From positions 2,108,001 to 2,172,000 of the forward strand of contig NZ_LR882982.1 of NCBI RefSeq assembly GCF_904831005.1: a stretch of DNA of 64,000 nucleotides. Direction: 5' to 3'. Below are positions 1 through 11,593 of this stretch, one piece after another. The position numbers and the translations under genes are program-made. Every line of letters starts with the position of its first letter. Positions within the stretch are counted from its first letter, which is position 1. The notes beneath the pieces were generated by a model. That model was not told the DNA's origin. It saw only the letters and a program-made list of their open reading frames with translations, and ran no database searches. Source of the DNA: Microbacterium hydrocarbonoxydans. GTDB taxonomy: Bacteria; Actinomycetota; Actinomycetes; Actinomycetales; Microbacteriaceae.

Positions 1-36
1 AGAGTCGCCCTCTCCCCGCGGGGAGAGGGCGACTCT
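1..36 (-). terminator. Intrinsic terminator of the DAHP synthase gene
   Basis: A perfect 17-bp inverted repeat (1-17 with 20-36) separated by a two-base loop lies 20 bases past the stop of the minus-strand DAHP synthase gene. There is no long T tract visible inside the window, which is common for high-GC actinobacterial terminators. Confidence 0.75.
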
Positions 37-56
37 GTCGTCGGTGGCGTCTGGGC

Positions 57-1397
57 TCAGCGCTTCTCGAGTTCCTCGGCCACGAGGAACGCCAGTTCGA
101 GCGACTGCATGTGGTTCAGGCGCGGGTCGCACAGGCTCTCGTAACGGGTCGCGAGGGCCGCCTCGTCGATGTGCTCGGAGCCGCCGAGGCACTCCGTCAC
201 GTCGTCGCCGGTGAGCTCCACATGGATGCCTCCGGGGAAGGTGTCCGCCGCGCGGTGCGCCTCGAAGAAGCCGCGCACCTCATCGACCACGTCATCGAAG
301 CGTCGGGTCTTGTAGCCGGTCGGCGTCGTGATGCCGTTTCCGTGCATGGGGTCGGTGACCCACAGCGGCTGGGCACCCGAATCGCGCACGGCCTCGAGAA
401 GCGGAGGAAGCGCATCGCGGATCTTTCCGGCACCCATGCGCGTGATGAACGTCAGGCGTCCCGGCTCGCGGTTCGGGTCGAGCTTGTCGATCAGCTGCAG
501 CGCGGTCTCGGGCGTCGTGGAGGGGCCGAGCTTCACACCGATCGGGTTGCGGATCTTCGAGAAGTAGTCCACGTGTGCGCCATCGAGCTCGCGGGTGCGT
601 TCGCCGATCCACAGGAAGTGCGCCGACGTGTTGAACGGCGTGTCGGTGCGGGAGTCGATGCGCGTCATCGGACGTTCGTAGTCCATCAGCAGGCCCTCGT
701 GACCCGTGAAGAACTCGACGCGCTTGAGCTCGTCGAAGTCGGCCCCTGCGGCCTCCATGAACTTGATGGCTCGGTCGATCTCGGCAGCCATGCGCTCGTA
801 GCGCTGGTTGGCCGGGTTCTGCGCGAAGCCCTTGTTCCACGAGTGCACTTCGCGCAGGTCGGCAAAGCCACCCTGTGTGAACGCACGGATGAGGTTCAGG
901 GTCGACGCCGCGGTGTGGTAGCCCTGCAGCAGGCGGCCGGGATCTGCCCGGCGGGATCCCTCGGTGAAGTCGTAGCCGTTGACGATGTCGCCACGGTATG
1001 CCGGCAGTGTGACATCGCCACGGGTCTCGGTGTCGCTCGAGCGCGGCTTGGCGAACTGGCCCGCCATGCGCCCCATCTTCACGATCGGCATCGACGCGCC
1101 ATAGGTCAGCACGACAGCCATCTGCAGGACGGTCTTGATCCGATTGCGGATCTGATCGGCGGTGGCGCCGGCGAACGTCTCGGCGCAGTCGCCACCCTGG
1201 AGCAGGAACGCCTGCCCGGATGCCGCCCGAGCCAGGCGATCGCGGAGGTTGTCGACCTCGCCGGCGAACACCAGGGGCGGGAGCGCCGCGATCTGAGCGG
1301 AGACCTCGGCGACGCGCTCGGCGTCACCCCACTGAGGCTGCTGTTTGATCGGGAGCGAGCGCCACGCGTCAAGCGCGTCGATGTGGTGCTGGAGCAT
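57..1397 (-). CDS. aroG: 3-deoxy-7-phosphoheptulonate synthase, class II
   Basis: The 446-residue protein has the class II (plant-like) DAHP synthase pattern: an N-terminal WRSLPIKQQPQW segment, the LLQGGDCAETF metal/substrate motif near residue 65, and the conserved ITRMGAGKIRDALP and DPMHGNG stretches further on. The enzyme condenses phosphoenolpyruvate and erythrose 4-phosphate in the first step of the shikimate pathway in the cytoplasm. Length matches the family. It is followed on its own strand by a strong hairpin at the window edge and preceded by a PlsC gene 37 bases upstream on the same strand. In mycobacteria the class II enzyme also lies near an acyltransferase and a FadD gene, as here. 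No regulatory element was recognised. Confidence 0.95.
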   Translation of the reverse strand: MLQHHIDALDAWRSLPIKQQPQWGDAERVAEVSAQIAALPPLVFAGEVDNLRDRLARAASGQAFLLQGGDCAETFAGATADQIRNRIKTVLQMAVVLTYGASMPIVKMGRMAGQFAKPRSSDTETRGDVTLPAYRGDIVNGYDFTEGSRRADPGRLLQGYHTAASTLNLIRAFTQGGFADLREVHSWNKGFAQNPANQRYERMAAEIDRAIKFMEAAGADFDELKRVEFFTGHEGLLMDYERPMTRIDSRTDTPFNTSAHFLWIGERTRELDGAHVDYFSKIRNPIGVKLGPSTTPETALQLIDKLDPNREPGRLTFITRMGAGKIRDALPPLLEAVRDSGAQPLWVTDPMHGNGITTPTGYKTRRFDDVVDEVRGFFEAHRAADTFPGGIHVELTGDDVTECLGGSEHIDEAALATRYESLCDPRLNHMQSLELAFLVAEELEKR

Positions 1398-1434
1398 GTG
1401 TCCAGCCTAGTGCGCGCGGGTGGGGCCGGATGCC

Positions 1435-2133
1435 CTACGAGCGCCGTGTGACACGCGTGGGAAGCCGGTCCTTGACGGTCGATGCGTAGACGTCGTCGTA
1501 CTCCTGCTCCCCCAGCCGCTGCAGCGCGACCATGATCTCGTCGGTGACGGATCGGAGGATGTATCGGTCGTTCTCCATGCCCGCGTATCGCGAGAAGTCC
1601 AGCGGCTCGCCGATGACGATCCCGACGCGAACCACTCGCGGCAGCCGCTGGCCGATCGGCATGGCCGTGTCGGTGTCGACCATGATCACGGGAATGACGG
1701 GGACCTTGGCCTCCAGCGCCATGCGCGCAAGACCGGTCCGCCCTCGGTAGAGCTTGCCGTCGGGGCTGCGGGTGCCCTCGGGGTATATGCCGAGCAGGTC
1801 ACCGCTGCCGAGGACCTGCAGGCCCGTGTTGAGCGAGGCCTCGGATGCCTTGCCCCCCGACCGGTCGATCGGGATCTGCCCCGTCGCCTTCATGAAGAAC
1901 TTCGTCGCCCAGCCTTTGATGCCGCGCCCGGTGAAGTAGTCGCTCTTCGCGAGGAACGACATCGATCGGTCGATCATCAGCGGGAGGAAGATCGAATCGG
2001 CGAACGACAGGTGGTTGCTGGCGAGGATCGCCGCGCCGCTCGCGGGCACGTTCGCGCGACCCACGACCCAGGGGCGGAAGATCGCCTTGACCACGGGGCC
2101 GATCACGACGTACTTCATCAGCCAGTAGAACAT
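1435..2133 (-). CDS. 1-acyl-glycerol-3-phosphate acyltransferase family protein (PlsC-like)
   Basis: A 232-residue acyltransferase. The NHLSFAD sequence is the catalytic HX4D motif, and the YPEGTRSPDGKLYRGRTG stretch is the EGT(R) substrate motif of the PlsC family. Such proteins acylate lysophospholipids at the membrane. I start it at the ATG at 2133, because MFYWLMKYVVIGPV resembles the N-terminus of actinobacterial homologues; an in-frame GTG at 2163 would add ten residues. It lies upstream of the DAHP synthase on the same strand and is divergent from the acyl-CoA ligase, so both lipid genes may share a control region at 2134-2284. The exact acyl acceptor cannot be told from sequence. Confidence 0.88.
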   Translation of the reverse strand: MFYWLMKYVVIGPVVKAIFRPWVVGRANVPASGAAILASNHLSFADSIFLPLMIDRSMSFLAKSDYFTGRGIKGWATKFFMKATGQIPIDRSGGKASEASLNTGLQVLGSGDLLGIYPEGTRSPDGKLYRGRTGLARMALEAKVPVIPVIMVDTDTAMPIGQRLPRVVRVGIVIGEPLDFSRYAGMENDRYILRSVTDEIMVALQRLGEQEYDDVYASTVKDRLPTRVTRRS

Positions 2134-2284
2134 CGAGGTGAAGTCTATCCCCGCGGCCGCCACGCGCCAGCGTCATGAGGGCGATCACCTCGCCACGCGA
2201 CTCAGTATCAGCTTCCATGCGACCGAGTGTCATGCTCTAGACTCGAGTGCAACCCCGTGCCCGACCGGTACCGAAGGAGCTGCC

Positions 2285-4117
2285 GTGGTCCAGTTTGAAG
2301 TTCCCGCCGTCGTCCCAGCCGACCCGGAAGGCAACATCGCCGACCTGCTCGTGAAGCGCGTGGAGGCGACCCCCGATCGGGCGTTGTTCTCGGTCCCGGA
2401 CGGCGACGGATGGCGTGACATCTCGGCAGCCGACTTCCAGACCGCTGTGATCGCCCTCGCCAAGGGGTTCGTCGCCGCCGGCATCCAGCCCGGCGAGAAG
2501 GTCGGCTTCCTGGCCCGCACGACCTATGACTGGACGCTGGTCGATTTCGCGCTCTTCTATGCGGGCGCCGTGATGGTGCCGATCTACGAGACCAGCTCCC
2601 CCTCGCAGATCCAGTGGATCCTCGAGGACTCCGGCGCCATCGCGCTGATCGTCGAATCCCCCGAGCATTTCGCACGCGTCGACGAGGTGCGCGGCGACCT
2701 CCCCCTGATCCGCGAGATCTGGCAGCTCCACCTCGGCGCCATCAGCGCGCTGACCGCGCAGGGGACGTCGATCCCGGATGCCGAGATCGAGCGACTCCGC
2801 AGCATCGCCGTCGGGTCCGACATCGCGACCCTCATCTACACGTCGGGGTCCACGGGACGACCGAAGGGGTGCGTCCTCACACACAGCAACTTCGTCGAGT
2901 TGTCACGCAACTCCGCGAAGGCCCTCGACGCAGTGGTGCAGACGCCCGGCTCCTCGACGCTGCTCTTCATCACCACGGCTCACGTCTTCGCGCGCTTCAT
3001 CTCGATCCTCAACGTGCACGCGGGCGTGCGCACGGGACACCAGCCTGACACCCGTCAGCTCCTTCCGGCGCTCGGCTCCTTCAAACCGACCTTCCTGCTG
3101 GCCGTGCCACGCGTCTTCGAGAAGGTGTACAACTCGGCGGAGCAGAAGGCAGAGGCCGGCGGCAAGGGAAAGATCTTCCGCGCCGCGGCCGACGTGGCCA
3201 TCGAGCACTCGAAGCTGCTCGAGGCGGGCAAGAGCATCCCGTTCGGGATGAAGCTCAAGTTCGCGCTCTTCAACAAGCTCGTCTACGGCAAGCTGCGTGA
3301 GGCGATGGGCGGCCGGATCGTCTACGCCGTCTCGGGATCCGCTCCGCTCGGCGCTCGACTGGGACACTTCTTCCACAGCCTCGGCGTCGTGATCCTCGAG
3401 GGCTACGGCCTCACGGAGACGACCGCCCCGGCCACCGTGAACCTCGCCGACAAGTCGAAGATCGGCACTGTCGGCCCCGCACTCCCGGGTGTCGGCGTCA
3501 GGCTCGCCGAGGACGGCGAGATCGAGGTCCGCGGCATCAACGTCTTCAAGGAATACTGGAACAACCCCGAGGCGACGGCGGAGGCCTTCAGCGACGGCGG
3601 CTGGTTCCACACCGGCGACATCGGCAGCTTCGATTCCGAGGGTTTCCTCACGATCACCGGCCGCAAGAAGGAGATCATCGTCACGGCGGGCGGCAAGAAC
3701 GTCGCCCCGGCCGCGCTCGAGGACCCGATCCGCGCCAACCCGATCATCGGCCAGGTCGTCGTCGTCGGCGATCAGCGCCCGTTCATCTCGGCCCTCGTCA
3801 CACTCGATTCCGAGATGCTGCCGACGTGGCTCGCGAACAACGGACTCGACAAGGACATGTCGCTGTCTGAGGCGGCGAAGAACGACGCTGTGCGCGCCGA
3901 GATCCAGCGGGCGGTCGATATCGCCAACTCGCACGTCTCGCGCGCGGAGTCCATCCGCAAGTTCACGGTGCTCGACACCGAGTGGACCGAGGCATCGGGA
4001 CATCTGACCCCGAAGCTGTCGATCAAGCGCAACGTGATCATGAACGACTTCGCCGACGAGGTCGCTGCGATCTACGACGAGCCGGTGTCGACGACGAACG
4101 TCTCCATCGGCGGCTGA
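2285..4117 (+). CDS. Long-chain fatty-acid-CoA ligase, AMP-binding family
   Basis: An adenylate-forming ligase of about 610 residues. LIYTSGSTGRPKG is the P-loop-like A3 motif, EGYGLTET the A5 motif, and WFHTGDIG with GRKKEIIVTAGGKNVAP the A7/A8 hinge region. It activates long-chain fatty acids to acyl-CoA through an acyl-adenylate. The open frame extends upstream to 2138, but a GTG at 2285 preceded by an AAGGAG ribosome site is the likely start, giving VVQFEVP at the N-terminus. It is closest in style to FadD15/FadD-type ligases of actinobacteria. A strong hairpin follows the stop. Confidence 0.92.
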   Translation: MVQFEVPAVVPADPEGNIADLLVKRVEATPDRALFSVPDGDGWRDISAADFQTAVIALAKGFVAAGIQPGEKVGFLARTTYDWTLVDFALFYAGAVMVPIYETSSPSQIQWILEDSGAIALIVESPEHFARVDEVRGDLPLIREIWQLHLGAISALTAQGTSIPDAEIERLRSIAVGSDIATLIYTSGSTGRPKGCVLTHSNFVELSRNSAKALDAVVQTPGSSTLLFITTAHVFARFISILNVHAGVRTGHQPDTRQLLPALGSFKPTFLLAVPRVFEKVYNSAEQKAEAGGKGKIFRAAADVAIEHSKLLEAGKSIPFGMKLKFALFNKLVYGKLREAMGGRIVYAVSGSAPLGARLGHFFHSLGVVILEGYGLTETTAPATVNLADKSKIGTVGPALPGVGVRLAEDGEIEVRGINVFKEYWNNPEATAEAFSDGGWFHTGDIGSFDSEGFLTITGRKKEIIVTAGGKNVAPAALEDPIRANPIIGQVVVVGDQRPFISALVTLDSEMLPTWLANNGLDKDMSLSEAAKNDAVRAEIQRAVDIANSHVSRAESIRKFTVLDTEWTEASGHLTPKLSIKRNVIMNDFADEVAAIYDEPVSTTNVSIGG

Positions 4118-4119
4118 CG

Positions 4120-4163
4120 CACAGCGAGAAGGGCCCCGCCTCGGCGGGGCCCTTCTCGCTGTG
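4120..4163. terminator. Bidirectional terminator between acyl-CoA ligase and peptide deformylase
   Basis: A perfect 21-bp stem (4120-4140 with 4143-4163) with a two-base loop fills the gap between two convergent genes, so it probably stops both transcripts. Confidence 0.85.
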
Positions 4164-4164
4164 C

Positions 4165-4655
4165 TCAGAACCAGGAGCTCTCGCGGACCTCGCGCATCGC
4201 CCGCTTGCGGGTTTCAGGCTCGAGCCTCGTCAGATAGAGCTTGCCGTCGAGGTGATCGGTCTCATGCTGCAGCGCCTGGGCGAGGAGGCCCTCCCCCTCG
4301 AGCACCACGGGCGCACCGTCGAGATCGATCCCTTCGACCCGAGCCCAGGGATGACGAAGAGCGTCGTGCCACAGGCCCGGCACGGACAGGCATCCTTCGC
4401 CCGTGGGCACGGCGTCACCACGCACCTCCGTCAGTACCGGATTGATGATGTAGCCGATCTCGCCGTCGATGTTGTAGCTGAACGCCCTCAGCGCGACGCC
4501 GATCTGGGGTGCGGCGACGCCCGCCCTGCCTGGCAGCTCGACGGTGTCGACCAGATCTGCGACGAGCGCGCGCACACCGTCGTCGATGCTCTCGATCGGC
4601 GAGCACACCGTGCGCAGTACGGGATCGCCGAACACCCTGATCTCGCGAACCGCCA

Positions 4656-4656
<1 letters not shown>
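4165..4656 (-). CDS. def: Peptide deformylase
   Basis: A 163-residue deformylase with all three family motifs in order: GVAAPQIG (motif 1), EGCLSVPG (motif 2, with the metal-binding Cys) and QHETDHLDG (motif 3, with the two His ligands and catalytic Glu). It removes the formyl group from nascent N-terminal methionine. The ATG overlaps the stop of the upstream MinD-like gene by one base, so the two are probably translated together. The pairing with a MinD-like ATPase rather than with fmt is unusual in my experience but may be lineage-specific. Confidence 0.96.
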
Positions 4657-6455
<1,799 letters not shown>

Positions 6456-6524
6456 GTTGTCACTCCAAGCCTGCGCGGGCCTCGGGTGCGCATTCACAAG
6501 TGCGCGACCCGCGCCCGCACAAGA

Positions 6525-9500
6525 TTAGTGTGCCGGGCTGATGACGACCAAAAGGTCGCCCGCATCGACCTGCTGGGTTGCACCGATGGCGAGCCTCTCG
6601 ATGACTCCGTCGACGGGCGCGGTGATGGCCGCCTCCATCTTCATCGCCTCGATCGAGGCGACCGGCTCCCCCGCTCTCACGGCGGAGCCGACCTCGACCT
6701 TGAGCGTCACGACGCCCGAGAACGGCGCCGCGACCTGGCCCGGCACCGAGGTGTCGGCCTTCTCGACCTCGTGAGCATCGACCGCGACCGAACGGTCGCG
6801 GACGAACACGGGACGCAACTGGCCGTTGAGTGTGGTCATGACGGTGCGGATGCCCTTGTCATCCGCATCGCCGATGGCCTCGAGACCGACGTACAGCTGC
6901 ACGCCTCTGTCGATCTCGACGAGATGCTCCTGCCCCTGAACGAGCCCGTAGAGGTAGTCGCTCGTGTCGAGCACGGAGACGTCGCCGAACTGCTCCCGTG
7001 TCTCCGTGAACTCCCGTGTCGGCCCCGGGAAGAGCAGCGCGTTGAGCCGCGCCCGACGCGTCGGACTGTCGCCTTGGAGAGCCGCTTCATCGTCGTCCGA
7101 GATCTCGGTGAGTCCCGTCCGCACGGTACGACCTGCCAGGACCTTCGAGCGGAACGGCTCCGGCCATCCGCCGGGGAGGTCGCCGAGCTCGCCCGCCATG
7201 AAACCGACGACGGAGTCGGGCACGTCGTACTTCTCGGGATTCGCCTCGAAGTCGGCCGGGTCCGCCTTGACCGCCGCGAGATGGAGCGCGAGGTCGCCCA
7301 CCACCTTCGACGACGGCGTGACCTTCGGCACGCGTCCGAGGATGCGGTCGGCCGCGGCGTACATGTCCTCGATCAGCTCGAAGTCGTCTGCGAGGCCCAG
7401 AGCCTTGGCCTGCTGGCGCAGATTGGAGAGCTGGCCGCCGGGGATCTCGTGGTGATACACACGCCCCGTCGGGCCGGGCAGCCCCGATTCGAACGGTGCG
7501 TAGAGGCGCCGCACCGCTTCCCAATACGGCTCGAGGTCGGAGACACCGCCGAGATCGATACCGCTGTCGCGGTCGGTGTGCGCGAGCGCCGCGACGAGCG
7601 ACGACAACGACGGCTGGCTGGTGGTGCCGGACAGCGGCGCCGACGCGGCATCCACCGCATCGACTCCGACCGCGCTGGCTGCGAGCAGCGTGGCGAGCTG
7701 ACCGCCGGGAGTGTCGTGCGTGTGCAGGTGCACCGGCAGGTCGAAGCGTTCTCTGAGTGCACTCACGAGCCTCGCAGCGGCAGCGGGGCGCAGGAGTCCG
7801 GCCATGTCCTTGATCGCGATGATGTGCGCTCCCGCCTCGACGATCTGCTCGGCGAGGCGGAGGTAGTAGTCGAGCGTGTACAGATCCTCGGCGGGATCGA
7901 GCAGGTCGCCCGTGTAGCAGAGCGCGACCTCGGCGACCGCGGTGCCGGTGGACCTCACGGCCTCGATGGCCGGGCGCATCTGCTCGACGTCGTTGAGTGC
8001 GTCGAAGATGCGGAAGATGTCGACGCCGCTGGCCGCTGCCTCGCGCACGAAGGCCTCGGTCACCGCCGTCGGATACGGCGTGTAGCCGACGGTGTTCCGC
8101 CCCCTCAGCAGCATCTGGATCGCGATGTTGGGCAGGGCGGCACGAAGCTTGTCGAGGCGTTCCCACGGATCCTCGCCCAGGAAGCGCAGGGCGACGTCGT
8201 AGGTCGCGCCGCCCCACGCCTCGACCGAGAGAAGCCCCGGCGTGAGCTGCGAGATGTGGGGCGCGGCGGCGACGAGGTCCTTGGTGCGCACGCGAGTGGC
8301 GAGCAGCGACTGATGCGCGTCACGGAACGTCGTGTCGGTGATCGCGAGCGCCGTCTGCGCGCGAAGGCTTCGGGCGAAGCCTTCCGGGCCGAGCTCCAGA
8401 AGGCGCTGGCGCGACCCGGCGGCAGGAGCCGCCGCCGGATCGAGGGCGGGCAGCTTGGTACGAGGGTCGATGACGCCCGGGTGCGTGCCGTGCGGCTTGT
8501 TGACGGTGACATCGACCAGCCAGTTCAGGATCCGCGTGCCGCGATCCTTCGACTCGCGACCCTTGAGCAGCTCCGGCCGCTCGTCGATGAACGACGTGCT
8601 CACGTCGCCCGCGACGAACGCGTCGTCGTCGAGCAGCGCCTGCAGGAACGGGATGTTGGTGGAGACGCCGCGGATGCGGAACTCCGCCAGCGCTCTCCGT
8701 GCGCGGGCGACGGCCGCCGGGTAGTCGCGACCGCGGCAGGTGAGCTTCGCGAGCATGGAGTCGAAGTGCGGGCTGATCTGCGCACCCTGATGCACGGTGC
8801 CGCCGTCGAGGCGGATGCCGGCGCCTCCCGGCGAGCGGTACGTGGTGATCTTGCCTGTGTCGGGGCGGAAGCCCTGTGTCGGGTCCTCGGTCGTGATCCG
8901 GCACTGCAGTGCCGCCCCGCGGACATGGAGGTTCTCCTGCTGCAGTCCGAGGTCCGCGAGCGACTGGCCTGCGGCGATGCGCATCTGGCTCTGCACGAGG
9001 TCGACGTCGGTGACCTCCTCGGTCACGGTGTGCTCGACCTGGATCCGGGGGTTCATCTCGATGAAGACGACTTCACCCGTGCGCTCCCCCGCGGTCTCGA
9101 GGAGGAACTCGACGGTTCCCGCGTTCTCGTATCCGATCGACCTGGCGAAGGCGACCGCATAGCCGTGCAGCGCCGTGCGGATCCCCTCATCGAGGTTCGG
9201 CGCGGGCGCGATCTCGACCACCTTCTGGTGACGGCGCTGCACCGAGCAGTCCCGCTCGAACAGATGCACGGTCTCGCCCGACTTGTCGGCGAGGATCTGC
9301 ACCTCGATGTGGCGCGGTCGCACGACGGCCTGTTCGAGGAACATCCGCGGATCGCCGAAGGCGCTCTCTGCCTCCCGCATCGCCTCTGCGAGTGCGGGCG
9401 CGAGCTCCTCCGCCCGCTCCACACGACGCATACCGCGACCTCCTCCGCCGGCCACGGCCTTGGCGAACAGAGGAAAGCCGATGTCGCCGGCCTGGGCGAC

Positions 9501-9932
9501 GAGCGTGTCGACATCGTCGGACGCCTCCGTGGAGCGGAGCACGGGCACGCCTGCCTCGACAGCATGCCGCTTGGCCTCGACCTTGTTGCCGGCCATCTCG
9601 AGCACGTTCGCGGGCGGGCCGATGAAGACGATGCCGTTGGCTGCCGCCTTCTCCGCCAACTCGGGATTCTCCGAAAGGAACCCGTAGCCGGGGTAGATCG
9701 CGTCAGCGCCTGCCTCCTTGGCGACTCTGATGATCTCGTCGACGTCGAGATATGCGCGCACAGGATGCCCGCGCTCGCCGATCTCGTAGGCCTCGTCGGC
9801 CTTGAGGCGATGAACCGATCCGCGGTCCTCGTGCGGGAACACCGCGACGGTTCTCGCTCCGACCTCATAGGCCGCTCGGAAGGCACGGATCGCGATCTCG
9901 CCGCGGTTCGCCACAAGGATCTTCTGGAACAT
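6525..9932 (-). CDS. pyc: Pyruvate carboxylase
   Basis: A 1135-residue three-domain enzyme. The N-terminal biotin carboxylase region starts with FQKILVANRGEIA and contains the Gly-rich AVAGGGGRGMRRV ATP loop and EMNPRIQVEHTVTE. The central carboxyltransferase domain has RDAHQSLLATR and the LLRGRNTVGYTPYP segment. The C-terminal biotin carrier domain has EAMKMEA with the biotinylated lysine. It makes oxaloacetate from pyruvate and bicarbonate to refill the TCA cycle. Start at 9932 follows an AGAGG site; two codons upstream is another ATG. Length is normal. The gene is divergent from the lone ParA gene. Confidence 0.97.
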   Translation of the reverse strand: MFQKILVANRGEIAIRAFRAAYEVGARTVAVFPHEDRGSVHRLKADEAYEIGERGHPVRAYLDVDEIIRVAKEAGADAIYPGYGFLSENPELAEKAAANGIVFIGPPANVLEMAGNKVEAKRHAVEAGVPVLRSTEASDDVDTLVAQAGDIGFPLFAKAVAGGGGRGMRRVERAEELAPALAEAMREAESAFGDPRMFLEQAVVRPRHIEVQILADKSGETVHLFERDCSVQRRHQKVVEIAPAPNLDEGIRTALHGYAVAFARSIGYENAGTVEFLLETAGERTGEVVFIEMNPRIQVEHTVTEEVTDVDLVQSQMRIAAGQSLADLGLQQENLHVRGAALQCRITTEDPTQGFRPDTGKITTYRSPGGAGIRLDGGTVHQGAQISPHFDSMLAKLTCRGRDYPAAVARARRALAEFRIRGVSTNIPFLQALLDDDAFVAGDVSTSFIDERPELLKGRESKDRGTRILNWLVDVTVNKPHGTHPGVIDPRTKLPALDPAAAPAAGSRQRLLELGPEGFARSLRAQTALAITDTTFRDAHQSLLATRVRTKDLVAAAPHISQLTPGLLSVEAWGGATYDVALRFLGEDPWERLDKLRAALPNIAIQMLLRGRNTVGYTPYPTAVTEAFVREAAASGVDIFRIFDALNDVEQMRPAIEAVRSTGTAVAEVALCYTGDLLDPAEDLYTLDYYLRLAEQIVEAGAHIIAIKDMAGLLRPAAAARLVSALRERFDLPVHLHTHDTPGGQLATLLAASAVGVDAVDAASAPLSGTTSQPSLSSLVAALAHTDRDSGIDLGGVSDLEPYWEAVRRLYAPFESGLPGPTGRVYHHEIPGGQLSNLRQQAKALGLADDFELIEDMYAAADRILGRVPKVTPSSKVVGDLALHLAAVKADPADFEANPEKYDVPDSVVGFMAGELGDLPGGWPEPFRSKVLAGRTVRTGLTEISDDDEAALQGDSPTRRARLNALLFPGPTREFTETREQFGDVSVLDTSDYLYGLVQGQEHLVEIDRGVQLYVGLEAIGDADDKGIRTVMTTLNGQLRPVFVRDRSVAVDAHEVEKADTSVPGQVAAPFSGVVTLKVEVGSAVRAGEPVASIEAMKMEAAITAPVDGVIERLAIGATQQVDAGDLLVVISPAH

Positions 9933-10019
9933 GCACACCTCTGGAAGCTCGATGCACGACGCAATCGGCGCACATGGGGCGGGGCTGAGTGTGCACCCAG
10001 CCTAGGGGAAGGTAACGTG

Positions 10020-10838
10020 GTGTTCGTGCACGTACTCAGCGTCAGCTCTCTCAAGGGAGGCGTCGGCAAGACGACCGTGACCCTCGGCCTGGCCTCAGCG
10101 GCCTTCGCACGTGGTGTCCGAACGCTCGTCGTCGACCTCGACCCGCAGTCCGATGTGTCCACCGGCATGGACATCCAGGTGGCCGGACGGCTCAACGTCG
10201 CCGATGTCCTGGCCAACCCCAAGGAGAAGGTCGTCCGCCAGGCGATCACGGCCAGCGGCTGGGCGAAGGTGCACCCCGGAACCATCGACGTGCTGATCGG
10301 CAGCCCGTCGGCGATCAACTTCGACGGCCCGCACCCGAGCGTGCGCGACGTGTGGAAGCTCGAAGAGGCACTCGCCGCCGTCGAGGCGGACTACGACCTG
10401 GTGCTCATCGACTGCGCGCCGTCGCTCAACGCTCTGACCCGCACAGCCTGGGCGGCGAGCGATCGCGTGATGGTCGTGACCGAACCCGGACTCTTCTCCG
10501 TGGCTGCCGCGGACCGCGCGCTGCGCGCGATCGAGGAGATCCGTCGAGGCCTCTCCCCCCGTCTCCAGCCTCTCGGCATCGTGGTGAACCGCGTGCGTCC
10601 GCAGTCGATCGAGCACCAGTTCCGCATCAAGGAGCTCCGCGACATGTTCGGGCCGCTCGTGCTCTCCCCCCAGCTCCCGGAGCGCACCTCGCTGCAGCAG
10701 GCCCAGGGCGCTGCGAAGCCGCTGCACATCTGGCCCGGAGACTCCGCTCAGGAGCTCGCGGCCGACTTCGACTCCCTGCTCGACAGGATCATCCGCACCG
10801 GACGCATCCCTGTGCCGGAGACGGGCCCGCAGGCCTGA
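10020..10838 (+). CDS. ParA-family ATPase (lone)
   Basis: About 272 residues. [13 protein letters not shown] is the deviant Walker A, VVDLDPQSDVSTG the switch I region, and LVLIDCAPSLNALT the Walker B. The fold is complete, but there is no ParB gene or parS-like cluster nearby, so it may position another cargo or act on chromosome segregation in trans. Start is ambiguous among GTG codons at 10017, 10020 and 10026; 10020 gives the best spacing from GGAAGG at 10007-10012. The open frame continues far upstream antisense to pyc, but that part has no sense content. It ends at a strong shared terminator. Confidence 0.85.
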   Translation: MFVHVLSVSSLKGGVGKTTVTLGLASAAFARGVRTLVVDLDPQSDVSTGMDIQVAGRLNVADVLANPKEKVVRQAITASGWAKVHPGTIDVLIGSPSAINFDGPHPSVRDVWKLEEALAAVEADYDLVLIDCAPSLNALTRTAWAASDRVMVVTEPGLFSVAAADRALRAIEEIRRGLSPRLQPLGIVVNRVRPQSIEHQFRIKELRDMFGPLVLSPQLPERTSLQQAQGAAKPLHIWPGDSAQELAADFDSLLDRIIRTGRIPVPETGPQA

Positions 10839-10848
10839 CCTCCCGCAG

Positions 10849-10891
10849 ACGCAGATCGGCCATCCTCTTCGCGAGGATGGCCGATCTGCGT
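10849..10891. terminator. Bidirectional terminator between parA-like and merR genes
   Basis: A 19-bp perfect stem (10849-10867 with 10873-10891) with a five-base loop lies between two convergent genes. Confidence 0.88.
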
Positions 10892-10947
10892 TGATGCACC
10901 GAGTCGGATACCGAGAGGGTACGCCGACGCAGCGTCGATGAGTGCGG

Positions 10948-11493
10948 TCAGGCGGAGCGCTTCGAGCGGCGGACCGAGAGTTCGTCGACCGGGTCCGGTG
11001 CCGCGGAGTCGAAGGCGACGAGCGTGGACTCGACCTCGCGCAGGACCTTGCCCACAGCGATGCCGAAGACACCCTGGCCACGGCTGACGAGGTCGATGAC
11101 CTCGTCGTTCGACGTGCACAGATACACCGAAGCACCGTCGCTCATGAGGGTGGTTCCTGCGAGGTCGCGAATACCGGCCCGACGGAGCTCTTCGACTGCG
11201 GTACGGATCTGCTGCAGGGAGATCCCCGTGTCGAGCAGACTCTTCACCAGCTTGAGCACCAGGATGTCTCGGAAGCCGTAGAGGCGCTGAGAGCCCGAAC
11301 CGCTCGCGCCACGAACGGTCGGGACGACCAGCTCGGTGCGAGCCCAGTAATCGAGCTGGCGGTACGTGATGCCGGCGGCTCGAGCGGCTACTGCGCCGCG
11401 GTAGCCGACCTCGTCATCCATCGCCGGCAGACCGTCGGTGAAGAGGAGTTCGGGTACGAACCGCGGGTCGCCTGCACGCTCATCCGCATTCAT
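10948..11493 (-). CDS. MerR-family transcriptional regulator
   Basis: A 181-residue regulator with a MerR-type winged helix: AGITYRQLDYWARTELVVP is the recognition helix and wing start, followed by LYGFRDILVLKLVKSLLDTGISLQQIRTAVEEL. The C-terminal part lacks the Cys residues of metal sensors. A GGAGG site eight bases before the ATG supports the start. It is the third gene of a minus-strand set FHA, MerR, MerR. In mycobacteria and corynebacteria the equivalent set is GarA/OdhI, Rv1828 (FtsR), a DUF151 gene and Rv1830, so this is the likely Rv1830 counterpart with the DUF151 gene missing here. Ligand unknown. Confidence 0.85.
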   Translation of the reverse strand: MNADERAGDPRFVPELLFTDGLPAMDDEVGYRGAVAARAAGITYRQLDYWARTELVVPTVRGASGSGSQRLYGFRDILVLKLVKSLLDTGISLQQIRTAVEELRRAGIRDLAGTTLMSDGASVYLCTSNDEVIDLVSRGQGVFGIAVGKVLREVESTLVAFDSAAPDPVDELSVRRSKRSA

Positions 11494-11593
11494 ATGGAAA
11501 TCCTCCCTGGAGCTGTTACCTCCACGCTAGGGCAGCCCCCGTGCACCGGCAATGACATCCGTGTGACCCCGAAGGTGTGTCGCAATCAGTTCG

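Noticed and set aside
111..1451. Plus-strand open frame opposite the DAHP synthase gene
   Set aside because: Shadow frame of equal length; no domain, and the minus-strand protein has clear family motifs.
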